NCBI GenBank assembly: GCA_937880805.1
Contig: CALGRR010000049.1
Location: 1-41,013, forward strand
Length of the DNA stretch: 41,013 bases
Source of the DNA: an uncultured Clostridia bacterium
Lineage (GTDB): Bacteria; Bacillota; Clostridia; Oscillospirales; Acutalibacteraceae
Direction of reading: 5' to 3'
Shown: piece by piece, positions 1 to 8,400 of the stretch
Numbering within the stretch: the first letter of the stretch is position 1
Layout: the number at the start of each line of letters is the position of its first letter
Translations under genes and position numbers: made by a program
Notes under the pieces: generated by a model
Told to the model about the DNA's origin: nothing
The model's database searches: none
Seen by the model: the letters and a program-made list of their open reading frames with translations, nothing else

Positions 1-1946
1 TTGGGAGCTGACATATGGAAATCTGTATCAATAATTGCCATATTGGGAAGAAGCTGATAGTCGGCAAGAGGATACTTAACACCGGTCTTTTCGTCAGTGA
101 TAACTGCGAAGGGAGTAACTTCGGAGCCTGTACCTGCCGATGTGGGAACAGCAATGAAATATGCCTTTTCGCCCATCTTGGGGAAGGTATAAACTCTCTT
201 GCGGATATCGATGAATCTCATTGCCATATCCATAAAGTCTGCCTCGGGATGTTCATAAAGAACCCACATAATCTTTGCTGCGTCCATTGCAGAGCCGCCG
301 CCAAGAGCGATGATTGTGTCGGGCTTGAATGCTGCCATCTGTGCAGCACCGTTCTTTGCGTTGAGGAGTGTGGGGTCAGGCTGAACATCAAAGAATGTTG
401 TGTGAGCAATGCCCATTTCGTCGAGCTTGTCTGTGATAGGCTTTGTATAGCCGTTTTCATAGAGGAATGTGTCTGTTACGATGAATGCTCTCTTCTTGCC
501 CATAACGTTCTTGAGTTCGTCGAGTGCAACGGGAAGACAGCCTTTCTTGATATATACCTTTTCAGGTGCACGGAACCAAAGCATATTTTCCCTTCTTTCT
601 GCAACAGTTTTGATATTGATAAGGTGCTTGACACCAACGTTTTCACTAACGGAGTTGCCGCCCCATGAGCCGCAGCCGAGTGTGAGCGAGGGAGCAAGCT
701 TGAAGTTATAAAGGTCGCCGATACCGCCGTGTGATGAGGGAGTGTTAACAAGTATACGGCAAGTCTTCATTCTTGCGGCAAACTCGTTAATCTTTTCTGT
801 TTCGGTTACTTCATTGAGATAGATTGAAGAGGTATGACCGTAGCCGCCGTCTGCAACAAGGTGCTCTGCCTTTGCAAGTGCATCTTCAAAGCTTATTGCT
901 TTATACATTGCAAGAACGGGTGAAAGCTTTTCGTGAGCAAATTCTTCGCTGATGTCAACACTTTCAACTTCGCCGATAAGAATTTTTGTTCCTTCGGGAA
1001 CGGTTACGCCTGAAAGCTCTGCAATCTTTGCAGCAGGCTGACCAACGATTTTTGCATTAAGTGCGCCGTTGATGATGATTGTCTTTCTTACCTTTTCTGT
1101 TTCTGTGGGATTAAGGAAATAGCAGCCTCTTGCAGCGAACTCTTCCTTAACGGTATCGTAAATGCTTTCCATAACGATAACCGACTGCTCGGAAGCACAA
1201 ATCATACCGTTATCAAATGTCTTTGAGTGAATGATTGAGTTAACAGCGAGAAGAATGTCTGCGCTGTCATCAATGATAGCGGGAGTGTTGCCTGCACCAA
1301 CACCGAGTGCGGGCTTACCGCTTGAATAAGCAGCCTTAACCATGCCGGGGCCGCCTGTTGCAAGGATGATATCTGCTTCCTTCATAACTGTGTTTGTCAT
1401 TTCAAGTGAGGGAACGTCAATCCAGTCGATGATTCCTTCAGGAGCACCTGCTGCAACTGCTGCTTCAAGAACAAGCTTTGCAGCTGCAATTGTGCAGTTC
1501 TTTGCTCTGGGGTGAGGAGAAATAATAATAGCATTTCTTGTTTTGAGAGCGATAAGACACTTAAAAATCGCTGTTGATGTCGGGTTTGTTGTGGGAATAA
1601 CCGCAGCAATAACACCGATGGGATCTGCAATTTTCTTGATGCCGAAAGCTTTGTCTTCTTCGATAACACCGCAGGTCTTGGTGTCTTTATAGGCATTGTA
1701 GATGTATTCTGAAGCGTAGTTATTCTTGATAACCTTGTCTTCAACAATACCCATGCCTGTTTCTTCAACAGCCATCTTTGCAAGAGGGATTCTTGCCTTG
1801 TTTGCTGCAGAAGCCGCTGCAAGGAAAATCTTGTCAACCTGCTCCTGAGTGTAGGTTGCGAAAACCTGCTGAGCCTTTTTCACACGAGCAATCGCTTCGG
1901 TGAGCTTTTCAACGCCGTCGATGATTTCGTAAGTTTTAGTAGCCAT
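1..1946 (-). CDS. adhE: Bifunctional acetaldehyde-CoA/alcohol dehydrogenase AdhE (3' end cut by window)
   Basis: The minus-strand frame is open from an ATG at 1944-1946 to the window edge and encodes about 648 residues of a family usually near 870. The N-terminal CoA-acylating aldehyde dehydrogenase half is complete, with the catalytic cysteine in GMICASEQ. A linker around WFRAPEKVYIKKG leads into the iron-type alcohol dehydrogenase half, where GGGSAMDAAK is the nucleotide-binding motif; the iron ligands lie beyond the edge. The enzyme reduces acetyl-CoA to ethanol through acetaldehyde and regenerates two NAD+. The start is supported by an AGGAGG ribosome site 7-8 bases upstream. It lies 22 bases downstream of rex on the same strand, so the redox regulator and its classic target are probably co-transcribed. 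Confidence 0.96.
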   Translation of the reverse strand, partial: MATKTYEIIDGVEKLTEAIARVKKAQQVFATYTQEQVDKIFLAAASAANKARIPLAKMAVEETGMGIVEDKVIKNNYASEYIYNAYKDTKTCGVIEEDKAFGIKKIADPIGVIAAVIPTTNPTSTAIFKCLIALKTRNAIIISPHPRAKNCTIAAAKLVLEAAVAAGAPEGIIDWIDVPSLEMTNTVMKEADIILATGGPGMVKAAYSSGKPALGVGAGNTPAIIDDSADILLAVNSIIHSKTFDNGMICASEQSVIVMESIYDTVKEEFAARGCYFLNPTETEKVRKTIIINGALNAKIVGQPAAKIAELSGVTVPEGTKILIGEVESVDISEEFAHEKLSPVLAMYKAISFEDALAKAEHLVADGGYGHTSSIYLNEVTETEKINEFAARMKTCRILVNTPSSHGGIGDLYNFKLAPSLTLGCGSWGGNSVSENVGVKHLINIKTVAERRENMLWFRAPEKVYIKKGCLPVALDELKNVMGKKRAFIVTDTFLYENGYTKPITDKLDEMGIAHTTFFDVQPDPTLLNAKNGAAQMAAFKPDTIIALGGGSAMDAAKIMWVLYEHPEADFMDMAMRFIDIRKRVYTFPKMGEKAYFIAVPTSAGTGSEVTPFAVITDEKTGVKYPLADYQLLPNMAIIDTDFHMSAP

Positions 1947-1968
1947 TTTATATCCTCCTGAATATGAT

Positions 1969-2592
1969 TTACATAATTGATAACTTATTGTTAAGATATG
2001 CGAGTGAGAGTGCAAGCCTTTCCTGCTTCAATAATATGCCGTCGGGCACTTCAAGGTTGCACGGAGCAAAGTTCCAGATTGCGGATATTCCGCTTTCAAT
2101 CATTTGGTCACATACAGATTGAGCCGAACCCGAACCTACGGTTATTATCCCGATTTGCACATTGTTTTGTTTGCAAAACGATTGAAAATCCTTCATCGGA
2201 AGAATTTCAACCGAACGGTTATAGCGGATTGCGGTTTCATTGCAGTCAAATGCAGCGATGATTTTTACGCCGTAGTCCTCAAAATCGTCAAACTCGAGGA
2301 GTGCTTTTCCGAGCTTTCCCGCACCGACAAGCACCGCGTTAGTCATATCACCCTGACCGAGATGACTCTCAATGCACTTCATCAAGTCAGCTGTTTTATA
2401 TCCGACCTTCGGTTTGCCTGCTCCGCTTACGGCGCTCAGGTCTTTTCTTACCTGAACCTCTCCGAGAGAAAGTTTTTTGGCAATCACGGTTGCGGAAATA
2501 TACGGAACATCGTCAACCGACAGCTCTCGCAAGAACTGAAGATAATGCGGAAGTCTGCCTAAGGTTGCTTTGGTTATTCCTGTTTTATCCAC
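1969..2592 (-). CDS. rex: Redox-sensing transcriptional repressor Rex
   Basis: This 207-residue protein has the usual Rex length. The N-terminal winged helix contains VQVRKDLS, a Rex hallmark in the recognition helix. A Rossmann domain follows with the NADH-binding glycine motif VGAGKLGKAL near residue 90, and the C-terminal domain-swap helix is present (RLALSLAYLNNK). Rex represses fermentation genes when NADH is low and leaves DNA when NADH rises. Translation starts at a GTG at 2590-2592, supported by GAGGAGG a few bases upstream. It sits directly before adhE in the same direction. An imperfect half-site TTAACAA at 2626-2632, upstream of the start, fits one arm of the known Rex box TTGTTAA-n4-TTAACAA, but the second arm is poor. 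Confidence 0.93.
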   Translation of the reverse strand: MDKTGITKATLGRLPHYLQFLRELSVDDVPYISATVIAKKLSLGEVQVRKDLSAVSGAGKPKVGYKTADLMKCIESHLGQGDMTNAVLVGAGKLGKALLEFDDFEDYGVKIIAAFDCNETAIRYNRSVEILPMKDFQSFCKQNNVQIGIITVGSGSAQSVCDQMIESGISAIWNFAPCNLEVPDGILLKQERLALSLAYLNNKLSIM

Positions 2593-2679
2593 CGTAATTC
2601 CTCCTCTCTTTTGACCATAACTATCTTAACAAAACTTAAAGGAGTTGGGAATTATTAAAATGTTCAATCGGTATTATCA

Positions 2680-2704
2680 ATATCGATAACCCTCGTATCG
2701 ATAT
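2680..2704. promoter_or_regulatory. Double TATCGATA inverted repeat upstream of rex
   Basis: ATATCGATA (2680-2688) and TATCGATAT (2696-2704) are perfect inverted repeats separated by 7 bases, and each arm is itself a palindrome around ATCGAT. The site lies between the terminator of the LysR gene and the rex start, about 90-110 bases upstream of rex. That position suits an operator or promoter element. The protein that would bind it is unknown. Confidence 0.4.
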
Positions 2705-2739
2705 AAAAAATCAAGACCCGTCCTTTACTGACGAGTCTT
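2704..2739 (-). terminator. Rho-independent terminator of the LysR-type gene
   Basis: The arms 2713-2722 and 2730-2739 (AAGACTCGTC with GACGGGTCTT on the minus strand, one G-T pair) enclose a 7-base loop. A T-rich run follows on the minus strand. The hairpin begins inside the last codons of the regulator gene. Confidence 0.8.
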
Positions 2740-3672
2740 GGAAATTTCATTATTCAGATGTTTTCGTTTTGATTCACAAAGTGCTGTTATAAACTTTTTA
2801 TCAAGGTCTGTGAGCTTATATCCGTTACGGTATATCAGAACATCTTTATATACCTTTTTATTGTCAACACATTTCTTTTGCACAAGATTATATCGTTCAA
2901 GAACACTCGGCGGTGCGGGAGAAACCCACATAAACGTTTCGGGATTCTGCGAAAGCAAATCAAACTGACTTGCTCTTTCGAAAATGAAAATCCTGCGGTC
3001 AATGTTATCAGGCAATTCCGATTTGACAACCTTTGCAAGCGGAAGTGACGGCACATAGGGGTCAGCGTGAGCAATTTCAATATAGTCCGTCAAATCATCA
3101 AAAGTGATTTCTTCTTTCTTCGCAAGCGGATTATCGGCACTCATAATAAGGCAATAAGAAAACTCCGTTACCATTTCGTAGCTGAGTGCTTTTTCTTCAA
3201 GCATCGATTTGAAATACTTATCAAAATTCTCCGCATAACGGATTATACCGAGCTTATAGTCGTGGTTAAGGATGTTGTTGATTGTTCTCTGCGAATTGGT
3301 TTCTTTATAGAAAATCTCACAGGCATCCTTTGAAAGAGTTTTTGAAAACTCCGCAAAAGCATCGGAAATGTAACAAGCTCGCGGCACGGAAATGGAAAAC
3401 TTCTGTTTCTTTACCTGACCGCTTTTATACATATTCTCAACCTGGTCAATCTGCTTGAGAATATCCTTGGCATAGCTGATGAATTCTTCTCCTTCGGGAG
3501 TGAGCACCATTCCTTTTGCCGTGCGGTCAAAAACAGTTATACCCAGATCAGCTTCAAGCTCTTTGATTGAACGGCTGATGTTCGGCAAAGCAACATAAAG
3601 ACTTTCTGCCGCTTTGTTCAGTGAACCCACTTTTGCAACCTCAACGGCATATTTCATATGCAATATATTCAA
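2725..3672 (-). CDS. LysR-family transcriptional regulator
   Basis: This is a 315-residue protein with the typical LysR layout. The N-terminal helix-turn-helix spans about residues 1-60 (AVEVAKVGSLNKAAESLYVALPNISRSIKELE), then a linker helix, then a two-lobed periplasmic-binding-like effector domain. The start is a TTG at 3670-3672, because the family normally begins 7-8 residues before this helix and AGGTGA lies just upstream; the next ATG would cut into the domain. It has its own promoter and terminator, so it is monocistronic. The ligand and targets cannot be read from sequence. It points away from the spore-protein remnant and towards rex/adhE, which makes control of the fermentation genes possible but unproven. 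Confidence 0.9.
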   Translation of the reverse strand: MNILHMKYAVEVAKVGSLNKAAESLYVALPNISRSIKELEADLGITVFDRTAKGMVLTPEGEEFISYAKDILKQIDQVENMYKSGQVKKQKFSISVPRACYISDAFAEFSKTLSKDACEIFYKETNSQRTINNILNHDYKLGIIRYAENFDKYFKSMLEEKALSYEMVTEFSYCLIMSADNPLAKKEEITFDDLTDYIEIAHADPYVPSLPLAKVVKSELPDNIDRRIFIFERASQFDLLSQNPETFMWVSPAPPSVLERYNLVQKKCVDNKKVYKDVLIYRNGYKLTDLDKKFITALCESKRKHLNNEISKTRQ

Positions 3673-3713
3673 TTATCTCACCTCTGTATGAGTGATTTTA
3701 TAAATATACAGTT

Positions 3714-3742
3714 ATTATACAACTTGTTCCCGATTTGTTCAA
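3714..3742 (-). promoter_or_regulatory. Sigma-A promoter of the LysR-type gene
   Basis: On the minus strand TTGAAC (3737-3742) and TATAAT (3714-3719) are 17 bases apart. The promoter lies inside the degenerate 3' part of the spore-protein ORF, which suggests that region no longer serves as coding sequence. Confidence 0.75.
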
Positions 3743-3763
3743 GTGTTAAATCAATAAACATTA

Positions 3764-3794
3764 AAAGCCACCTTTGCAAATCAAAAGTGGCTTT
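3764..3794. terminator. Stable hairpin, probable terminator of the spore-protein remnant
   Basis: AAAGCCAC at 3764-3771 pairs with GTGGCTTT at 3787-3794, and the stem extends inward as TTTG/CAAA after one mismatch, with a 5-base loop. On the minus strand it is followed by a moderately T-rich stretch. It lies within the out-of-family tail of the SASP ORF. Confidence 0.6.
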
Positions 3795-4053
3795 CGGGAA
3801 CATTATATTGATTTTATTTTCAGAGTTCGTTATATGTTGTATATTTTCTTTAAGAGGTGATTGAACGCCAACCTCTCTTGCAGCCTCCATCTTGAACTGG
3901 TCAAGAGCAGCTCTTGCCTGAGGAACAACTGAATTATTCTTTGACATTTCGTTTACACCCCTTCAAATTCAATTTGCGTTTGCCTTATTATTGTTGCAAT
4001 CCATTCGGGGTTTATTAATGTTAATTTTTTGATTATTTTGAAAGTTTTGAAAG

Positions 4054-4087
4054 AAAAAGCCGACGGGGTTTAATCCGTCGGCTTTTT
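4054..4087 (-). terminator. Terminator of the V/A-ATPase operon
   Basis: A perfect 13-bp stem (4054-4066 with 4075-4087) ends in five T residues on the minus strand. It lies 15 bases past the last gene of the operon. The run of A on the other arm makes it usable in both directions. Confidence 0.9.
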
Positions 4088-4102
4088 AATATAATGTTTT
4101 GT

Positions 4103-4528
4103 TTATCCGAGAGCAACCATACTGAAAACGAGTGCGAAAAGTGCAACTGTTTCACAAAGGCCAACAACGGTGATGTACTGTGAGAAGCCTTTTCCTGTTT
4201 CTGCAAGAGCATCTGCACCTGCGGCACCTGCCTTGCCCTGAACAACAGCCGAAGCTGCCATTGCAATGCCCGATGCGATACCGAGTCCGAGGAGGAATGC
4301 GGGGTCTGCATCCGATGAGCTCATCTGCTGCATAAGAAGGAAGCCGTAGATTGTCTGTGTAAGCGGTGCACCGGCAAAAACGGTAAGAATAAAGGGTGCT
4401 GCCTTATTGCTCATATAGCATTTTTTCCACGCACCGATGGAAGCCTGACCTGCAATGCCGATACCGATTGCTGAACCCGTTGCGGCAATACCCATTGCCA
4501 GAGCTGTTGCTAATAATCCAAAATTCAT
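4103..4528 (-). CDS. atpK: V/A-type ATP synthase subunit K (membrane rotor proteolipid)
   Basis: This 141-residue protein is almost entirely hydrophobic, with four predicted membrane helices forming two duplicated hairpins as in V-type c subunits. The essential carboxylate is in the last helix, GLCETVALF (Glu126). The first hairpin has no carboxylate but has PLTQTIYG (Thr57, Gln58), and the loop after helix 3 has AVVQGKAGA (Gln97). These line up with Thr64, Gln65, Gln110 and Glu139 of the Enterococcus hirae NtpK sodium site, with matching spacing. Na+ rather than H+ transport is therefore likely, by inference. It is the last gene of the operon, 11 bases after subunit I, with an AAGGAG ribosome site. 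Confidence 0.93.
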   Translation of the reverse strand: MNFGLLATALAMGIAATGSAIGIGIAGQASIGAWKKCYMSNKAAPFILTVFAGAPLTQTIYGFLLMQQMSSSDADPAFLLGLGIASGIAMAASAVVQGKAGAAGADALAETGKGFSQYITVVGLCETVALFALVFSMVALG

Positions 4529-4539
4529 AATAACTCTCC

Positions 4540-6462
4540 TTAATTTTCGATTTGTTCTTCAAAAGGTTTGAATTTATGTCCACTCCAGGACATATCAAGA
4601 TGCGATGAGAATTCCAGAGTGTTAAGTCTGATTCCGTGAACAATAACAGACAGAACATTCAGAATCATATTCAGTCCGTGACCGAACACAAGAAGCACAA
4701 TCGCAATTATCATAAACATAAAGTTGCCAAACAAAGGACCTGCAAGTTCATTGACGGTTGCTGATATTGCCGCACCTGCAAGACCGACTGCCCAGAGGCG
4801 GATATATGAAACTATATCCGAGAAAACATTAACAACACCAAGCAAAACCGAAACGATATTCTTGAGGCTTTCAAGGATTGATTTGATAATGTTTCCTTCA
4901 TAGTTTGAGAATACGAAGCTCATAACAAAGCCCGCTATAACAAGCACAAGTGCAGCCGTGCCTACGGGAATGCCGCCCAACACAAGGCCGAAGCTGAAAA
5001 CCTCAGCATTTACAACGAAGCTGAGCACCACATAAAAGATGCCGATAAGTTGCATTATTGAGCCTATATCACCGAGAATCTTTATTGATTTTCTGTTTCG
5101 GGCTGCAACCTTGATATGTGCCACGGTAAGCTGAATAAGAGCCAACGAGAAACAGAATATCTGCAGATTCTGTGCGGTTGTAAGACCGTATTCGCCGTTT
5201 GTCCAGGGCGGATACCATATTCTGTCGGCATAAACATTTGAAATAACGGGTACCGATAATTTCTGAAGCCATTCGGGCAGCTGCTCGGGAGAAAGCCCGA
5301 ACCAGGTGCAGGTCAGCGTTCCCCAAAGAATTGTTGACAGACCGAAAAGTCCTATAAGCAAAAATGCGGGGGGAACTTTTTTCTTTGAAACAAGTGATTT
5401 TGCAATCAGAATTCCCGTAACGGCAGTAATAAATATTCCGTATCCGCCGTCACCGAAGATAATTCCGAAGAAAACAAGGATAAATCCCAAAAACCAACCC
5501 GAAATATCATATTCAAAATATCCCGGCACCGTGCCGAGAAAATCGGTCAGCGGATAAATAAGACTTACAAACTTATTGTTTTTAAGCTTGGTGGGAACAT
5601 TATCTTCTTCGGTGGGTTCCTCAGCAAGGAGACCCCAGGAGTTTTCTTTTGCTGTTTTTTTGAGCTGAGCGAGATTTTCTTCTTCAACATATCCCGTGAA
5701 GTATGCAACGGATTTTCCGTCGGCAGATAAGCTTTCATTTGCCATACCCGTTGCGTAAATCTCAAACTCAATTTCCTTTTCGCAAAGGCTGATTGCTTTT
5801 TTAATGCTGTCTGCACAGCCTGCATAGGAAGAAATCTTTTCATCAATCTCATTTATGCGATTGTTCAAGCTTTCGGTTTTCTGCTTGATTTCGGCAGTTG
5901 ATGCTGACGGCATTTCAAATCGGTATGCCTTTAACAAATCAACAGCCTCATTTTCACCTTCAGCACCCGATCTGATAAGCAGGAATTTAACTGATGCCTT
6001 CGTTTTCTGAATACTGAGGGTTTTTACGCTCTCGCCGAGATTTTCATATTCTTTTACCGGCATTTCATAAAGCGAAATATCAATGCCCTTTTCAGCCAAA
6101 GAACAGAGCTTTTCGGGGTCAAGCTCTCCCCAGCCTGAAAGTCGGTCAAGCTCTGCGGCAAGGGATACTTTTTCTGCCGAGCACAGCTTCTTTTCATTCT
6201 CGAGAGCAACGATTTCATTTGAAACGTAAACTGCTTTTTCCGCACTGATATTTTCCTGCTTTATCTTTTTGTTTTTCTTTTCCGAAATGCTGAAAAGTGC
6301 ACTTTCAAGCAGGGCGGCTCTTTCTTTCAGCTCTTCAAGCTTTTTGCCTGAGCCTTCAACCGATTCGATATGAAGAATACCGAGCCTGCGGAGTTTTTTG
6401 AGCGTTTCGGATTTTTTATCCCCCATAATTATGAGAGAAACTTTTTTCATAGGCACTATCAT
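4540..6462 (-). CDS. atpI: V/A-type ATP synthase subunit I (membrane stator, a-subunit equivalent)
   Basis: This is a protein of about 640 residues. The soluble, coiled-coil-rich N-terminal half (about residues 1-330) forms the peripheral-stalk contact. The membrane half has about seven or eight helices, carries the ion half-channels, and contains the conserved arginine in SDIVSYIRLWAVGLAG. The start is ATG 6460-6462 rather than the upstream GTG: GGAGGTG is well spaced for it, and it forms an ATGA overlap with the stop of subunit D. Two further in-frame starts lie downstream (MKKVSLIIMG is the usual N-terminus region), so a few residues are uncertain. Confidence 0.92.
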   Translation of the reverse strand: MIVPMKKVSLIIMGDKKSETLKKLRRLGILHIESVEGSGKKLEELKERAALLESALFSISEKKNKKIKQENISAEKAVYVSNEIVALENEKKLCSAEKVSLAAELDRLSGWGELDPEKLCSLAEKGIDISLYEMPVKEYENLGESVKTLSIQKTKASVKFLLIRSGAEGENEAVDLLKAYRFEMPSASTAEIKQKTESLNNRINEIDEKISSYAGCADSIKKAISLCEKEIEFEIYATGMANESLSADGKSVAYFTGYVEEENLAQLKKTAKENSWGLLAEEPTEEDNVPTKLKNNKFVSLIYPLTDFLGTVPGYFEYDISGWFLGFILVFFGIIFGDGGYGIFITAVTGILIAKSLVSKKKVPPAFLLIGLFGLSTILWGTLTCTWFGLSPEQLPEWLQKLSVPVISNVYADRIWYPPWTNGEYGLTTAQNLQIFCFSLALIQLTVAHIKVAARNRKSIKILGDIGSIMQLIGIFYVVLSFVVNAEVFSFGLVLGGIPVGTAALVLVIAGFVMSFVFSNYEGNIIKSILESLKNIVSVLLGVVNVFSDIVSYIRLWAVGLAGAAISATVNELAGPLFGNFMFMIIAIVLLVFGHGLNMILNVLSVIVHGIRLNTLEFSSHLDMSWSGHKFKPFEEQIEN

Positions 6463-7091
6463 AATGACCACACCTCCGCTTCCGAAGATATTTCATTACG
6501 TGCCGCAATTTTGCGTTTTGAAATTTTTGAGCGAACAACGGCACTTACCTGCTGATCCGCCATATATATTGAGATTTTTTTGATATTTTCCTCTGTTTCG
6601 GGAATTTTAACCTTTTCAAACAGATTAACTCTTTGCGAGGTAGCACGAAGCTCCTGCTCAAGAAGTTTCACCTGCTCATCCAACACTTCCGCTTCAAGAT
6701 CAAGCGACATTGCTCTTTCCATATGATTTGCGGCAATATCAACCCACAGCGGAGTTTCATATAAATCGTAATCTCCACGGAAGAAATCCGCACCTTCATA
6801 AACGGGAATTGAAACACCTGCGATATTGCCGACGCCCTTACGGATATTGCTGACGGTGATTATTCCGTCGGGGAAGGCATCTGTTTCGCTGAAAACGGCA
6901 ATCCACGAGCCGAAGCCTTTTTCAAGGTTTTCTCTTTCTTTTCTTACCGCTTCCGCTTTTGCTTCAATGGTGCGTATTTCAGCCTGAAGCTGCTGCTTTT
7001 TGAGTGTCAGAGTAGGCAAATATCTCCGATACATTTTGAGGGCATCCTTCTGTATCTTTAACTCATTTTTAGTCAGTTTGATTTTTGCCAC
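6459..7091 (-). CDS. atpD: V/A-type ATP synthase subunit D (central rotor shaft)
   Basis: This 210-residue protein is mainly two long alpha helices, as expected for the gamma-like D subunit. The N-terminal KIKLTKNELKIQKDALKMY and the C-terminal helix are characteristic. It turns inside the A3B3 head and transmits torque. The start is a GTG at 7089-7091 with AAGGAGG about 7 bases upstream. The stop overlaps the start of subunit I by four bases, so translation of D and I is coupled. In most A/V-ATPases an F subunit gene accompanies D; none is seen here. Confidence 0.92.
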   Translation of the reverse strand: MAKIKLTKNELKIQKDALKMYRRYLPTLTLKKQQLQAEIRTIEAKAEAVRKERENLEKGFGSWIAVFSETDAFPDGIITVSNIRKGVGNIAGVSIPVYEGADFFRGDYDLYETPLWVDIAANHMERAMSLDLEAEVLDEQVKLLEQELRATSQRVNLFEKVKIPETEENIKKISIYMADQQVSAVVRSKISKRKIAARNEISSEAEVWSL

Positions 7092-7102
7092 TTCAATCCT
7101 CC

Positions 7103-8398
7103 TTATCTGACGGGCCAGAACTCATCGGTAAGGTCGGATTTGATGCCTGTTTCATCCTTTTCAAAGCATTCTGCAAGGATTTTCCAGCCAAGGTCAAGAG
7201 CTTCTTCAAGAGAAAGGTTGACCGACAAATCCATAAGCTCGCTTTCAAAAAGCTGACCGTATTTAAGAAGTTTATCATCCCATCGTGTCATCGCAAAACC
7301 CATATTTTTCTTTTCCAATGTTTCTTTATAGGAAGAATACATACGGATCATAGCATCCATAAGCGTGCGGTGGTCTTTACGGGTTTTTCCGTTGACATTC
7401 TGTTTAAGACGCGAAAGAGAGCCGAAGGGCTCAATTCTTCCGCCCTTGAGATAATACTGACCCTCGGTGATATATCCCGTATTATCGGGAACGGGATGAG
7501 TTACGTCATCGCCGGGCATTGTTGTAACCGCAAGAACGGTAACGGAGCCCGAATCGTCAAAGTCAACAGCCTTTTCATAACGGGATGCAAGCTGCGAATA
7601 AAGGTCACCGGGATAGCCGCGGTTTGAAGGAACCTGCTCCTGAGTGATTGCAATTTCTTTCATTGCATCGGCAAAGTTCGTCATATCGGTGAGAAGCACG
7701 AGAACATCCTTGTTCTGCAGTGCAAACTGCTCGGCAACCGCAAGTGCCATATCAGGAATCATCATACATTCAACCGTGGGGTCGGATGCCGTGTGGATGA
7801 ACATAACGGTTTTGCTCAGTGCTCCGCCGTTTGAAAGCTCCTCTTTGAAATAGAGAAAATCGTCATATTTAAGACCCATACCGCCGAGAACAATAACATC
7901 CGCCTCAGCCTGAAGGGCAATTCGTGCAAGAAGCTGATTATAGGGTTCACCGGAAATAGAGAATATCGGAAGCTTCTGCGAAACAACAAGAGTGTTGAAC
8001 ATATCAATCATCGGAATGTTTGTTCTCATCATTCTGTTTGCAAGAATACGCTTTGTGGGATTGACGGAGGGGCCGCCGATAGGTTTCATATTATCGGTGA
8101 GTGCAGGGCCTTTATCTCTCGGCTCGCCCGAACCGTTGAAGGTTCTGCCGAGCAAATCCTCGCTGAATGAAACACGCATTTCGTGACCCAAAAAGCGGAC
8201 TTCATCGCCCGTTGAAACGCCCTGACCGCCTGCAAAAACCTGAAGCGAAACAAGATCGCCATCAATTTTATTGACCTGTGCAAGGGATTTGCCGAATCGG
8301 GTGTTTATCTGTGCAAGCTCCTGATAACGCACGCCCTCTGCCCTGACGGCGATAACGTTACCCGTGATAGATTCAATTCTGTTGAAAACCTTATTCAT
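7103..8398 (-). CDS. atpB: V/A-type ATP synthase subunit B (regulatory head subunit)
   Basis: This protein of about 431 residues is a non-catalytic nucleotide-binding head subunit. It has the beta-barrel N-terminus, a degenerate P-loop region (SISGEPYNQLLARIALQ instead of a Walker A motif) and the conserved segment NRGYPGDLYSQLASRYEKA. It alternates with subunit A in the A3B3 hexamer. ATG 8396-8398 is preferred over the GTG two codons upstream, because the GGTGA ribosome site formed by the end of subunit A is then correctly spaced. The gene lies directly against subunit A. Confidence 0.95.
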   Translation of the reverse strand: MNKVFNRIESITGNVIAVRAEGVRYQELAQINTRFGKSLAQVNKIDGDLVSLQVFAGGQGVSTGDEVRFLGHEMRVSFSEDLLGRTFNGSGEPRDKGPALTDNMKPIGGPSVNPTKRILANRMMRTNIPMIDMFNTLVVSQKLPIFSISGEPYNQLLARIALQAEADVIVLGGMGLKYDDFLYFKEELSNGGALSKTVMFIHTASDPTVECMMIPDMALAVAEQFALQNKDVLVLLTDMTNFADAMKEIAITQEQVPSNRGYPGDLYSQLASRYEKAVDFDDSGSVTVLAVTTMPGDDVTHPVPDNTGYITEGQYYLKGGRIEPFGSLSRLKQNVNGKTRKDHRTLMDAMIRMYSSYKETLEKKNMGFAMTRWDDKLLKYGQLFESELMDLSVNLSLEEALDLGWKILAECFEKDETGIKSDLTDEFWPVR

Positions 8399-8400
8399 TA

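Larger units (their letters stand above)
3678..3947 (-). pseudogene. Remnant of an alpha/beta-type small acid-soluble spore protein gene
   Basis: The first 28 codons read like a clostridial alpha/beta SASP: VVPQARAALDQFKMEAA followed by REVGV, including the germination-protease cleavage segment around the Glu-Ala pair. After VGVQ the reading frame continues to residue 89, but the expected second half (the region with LTSR..GSVGG..VKK) is absent in all three frames, and the residues are low-complexity and basic. A hairpin (3764-3794) and the LysR promoter lie inside the tail. A good AGGGGTG ribosome site precedes the ATG. I read it as a SASP gene whose 3' half was lost by deletion. A truncated peptide could still be made, but it lacks half of the DNA-binding fold. 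Confidence 0.65.

Noticed and set aside
15..668. Plus-strand frame of 217 codons
   Set aside because: It is antisense to adhE, cysteine-rich and without a ribosome site; adhE explains the region.
2611..2632. Rex box upstream of rex
   Set aside because: Only one arm (TTAACAA) is good; the other (TTGACCA) is degenerate and the spacing is 8 instead of 4, so I do not list it as a site.
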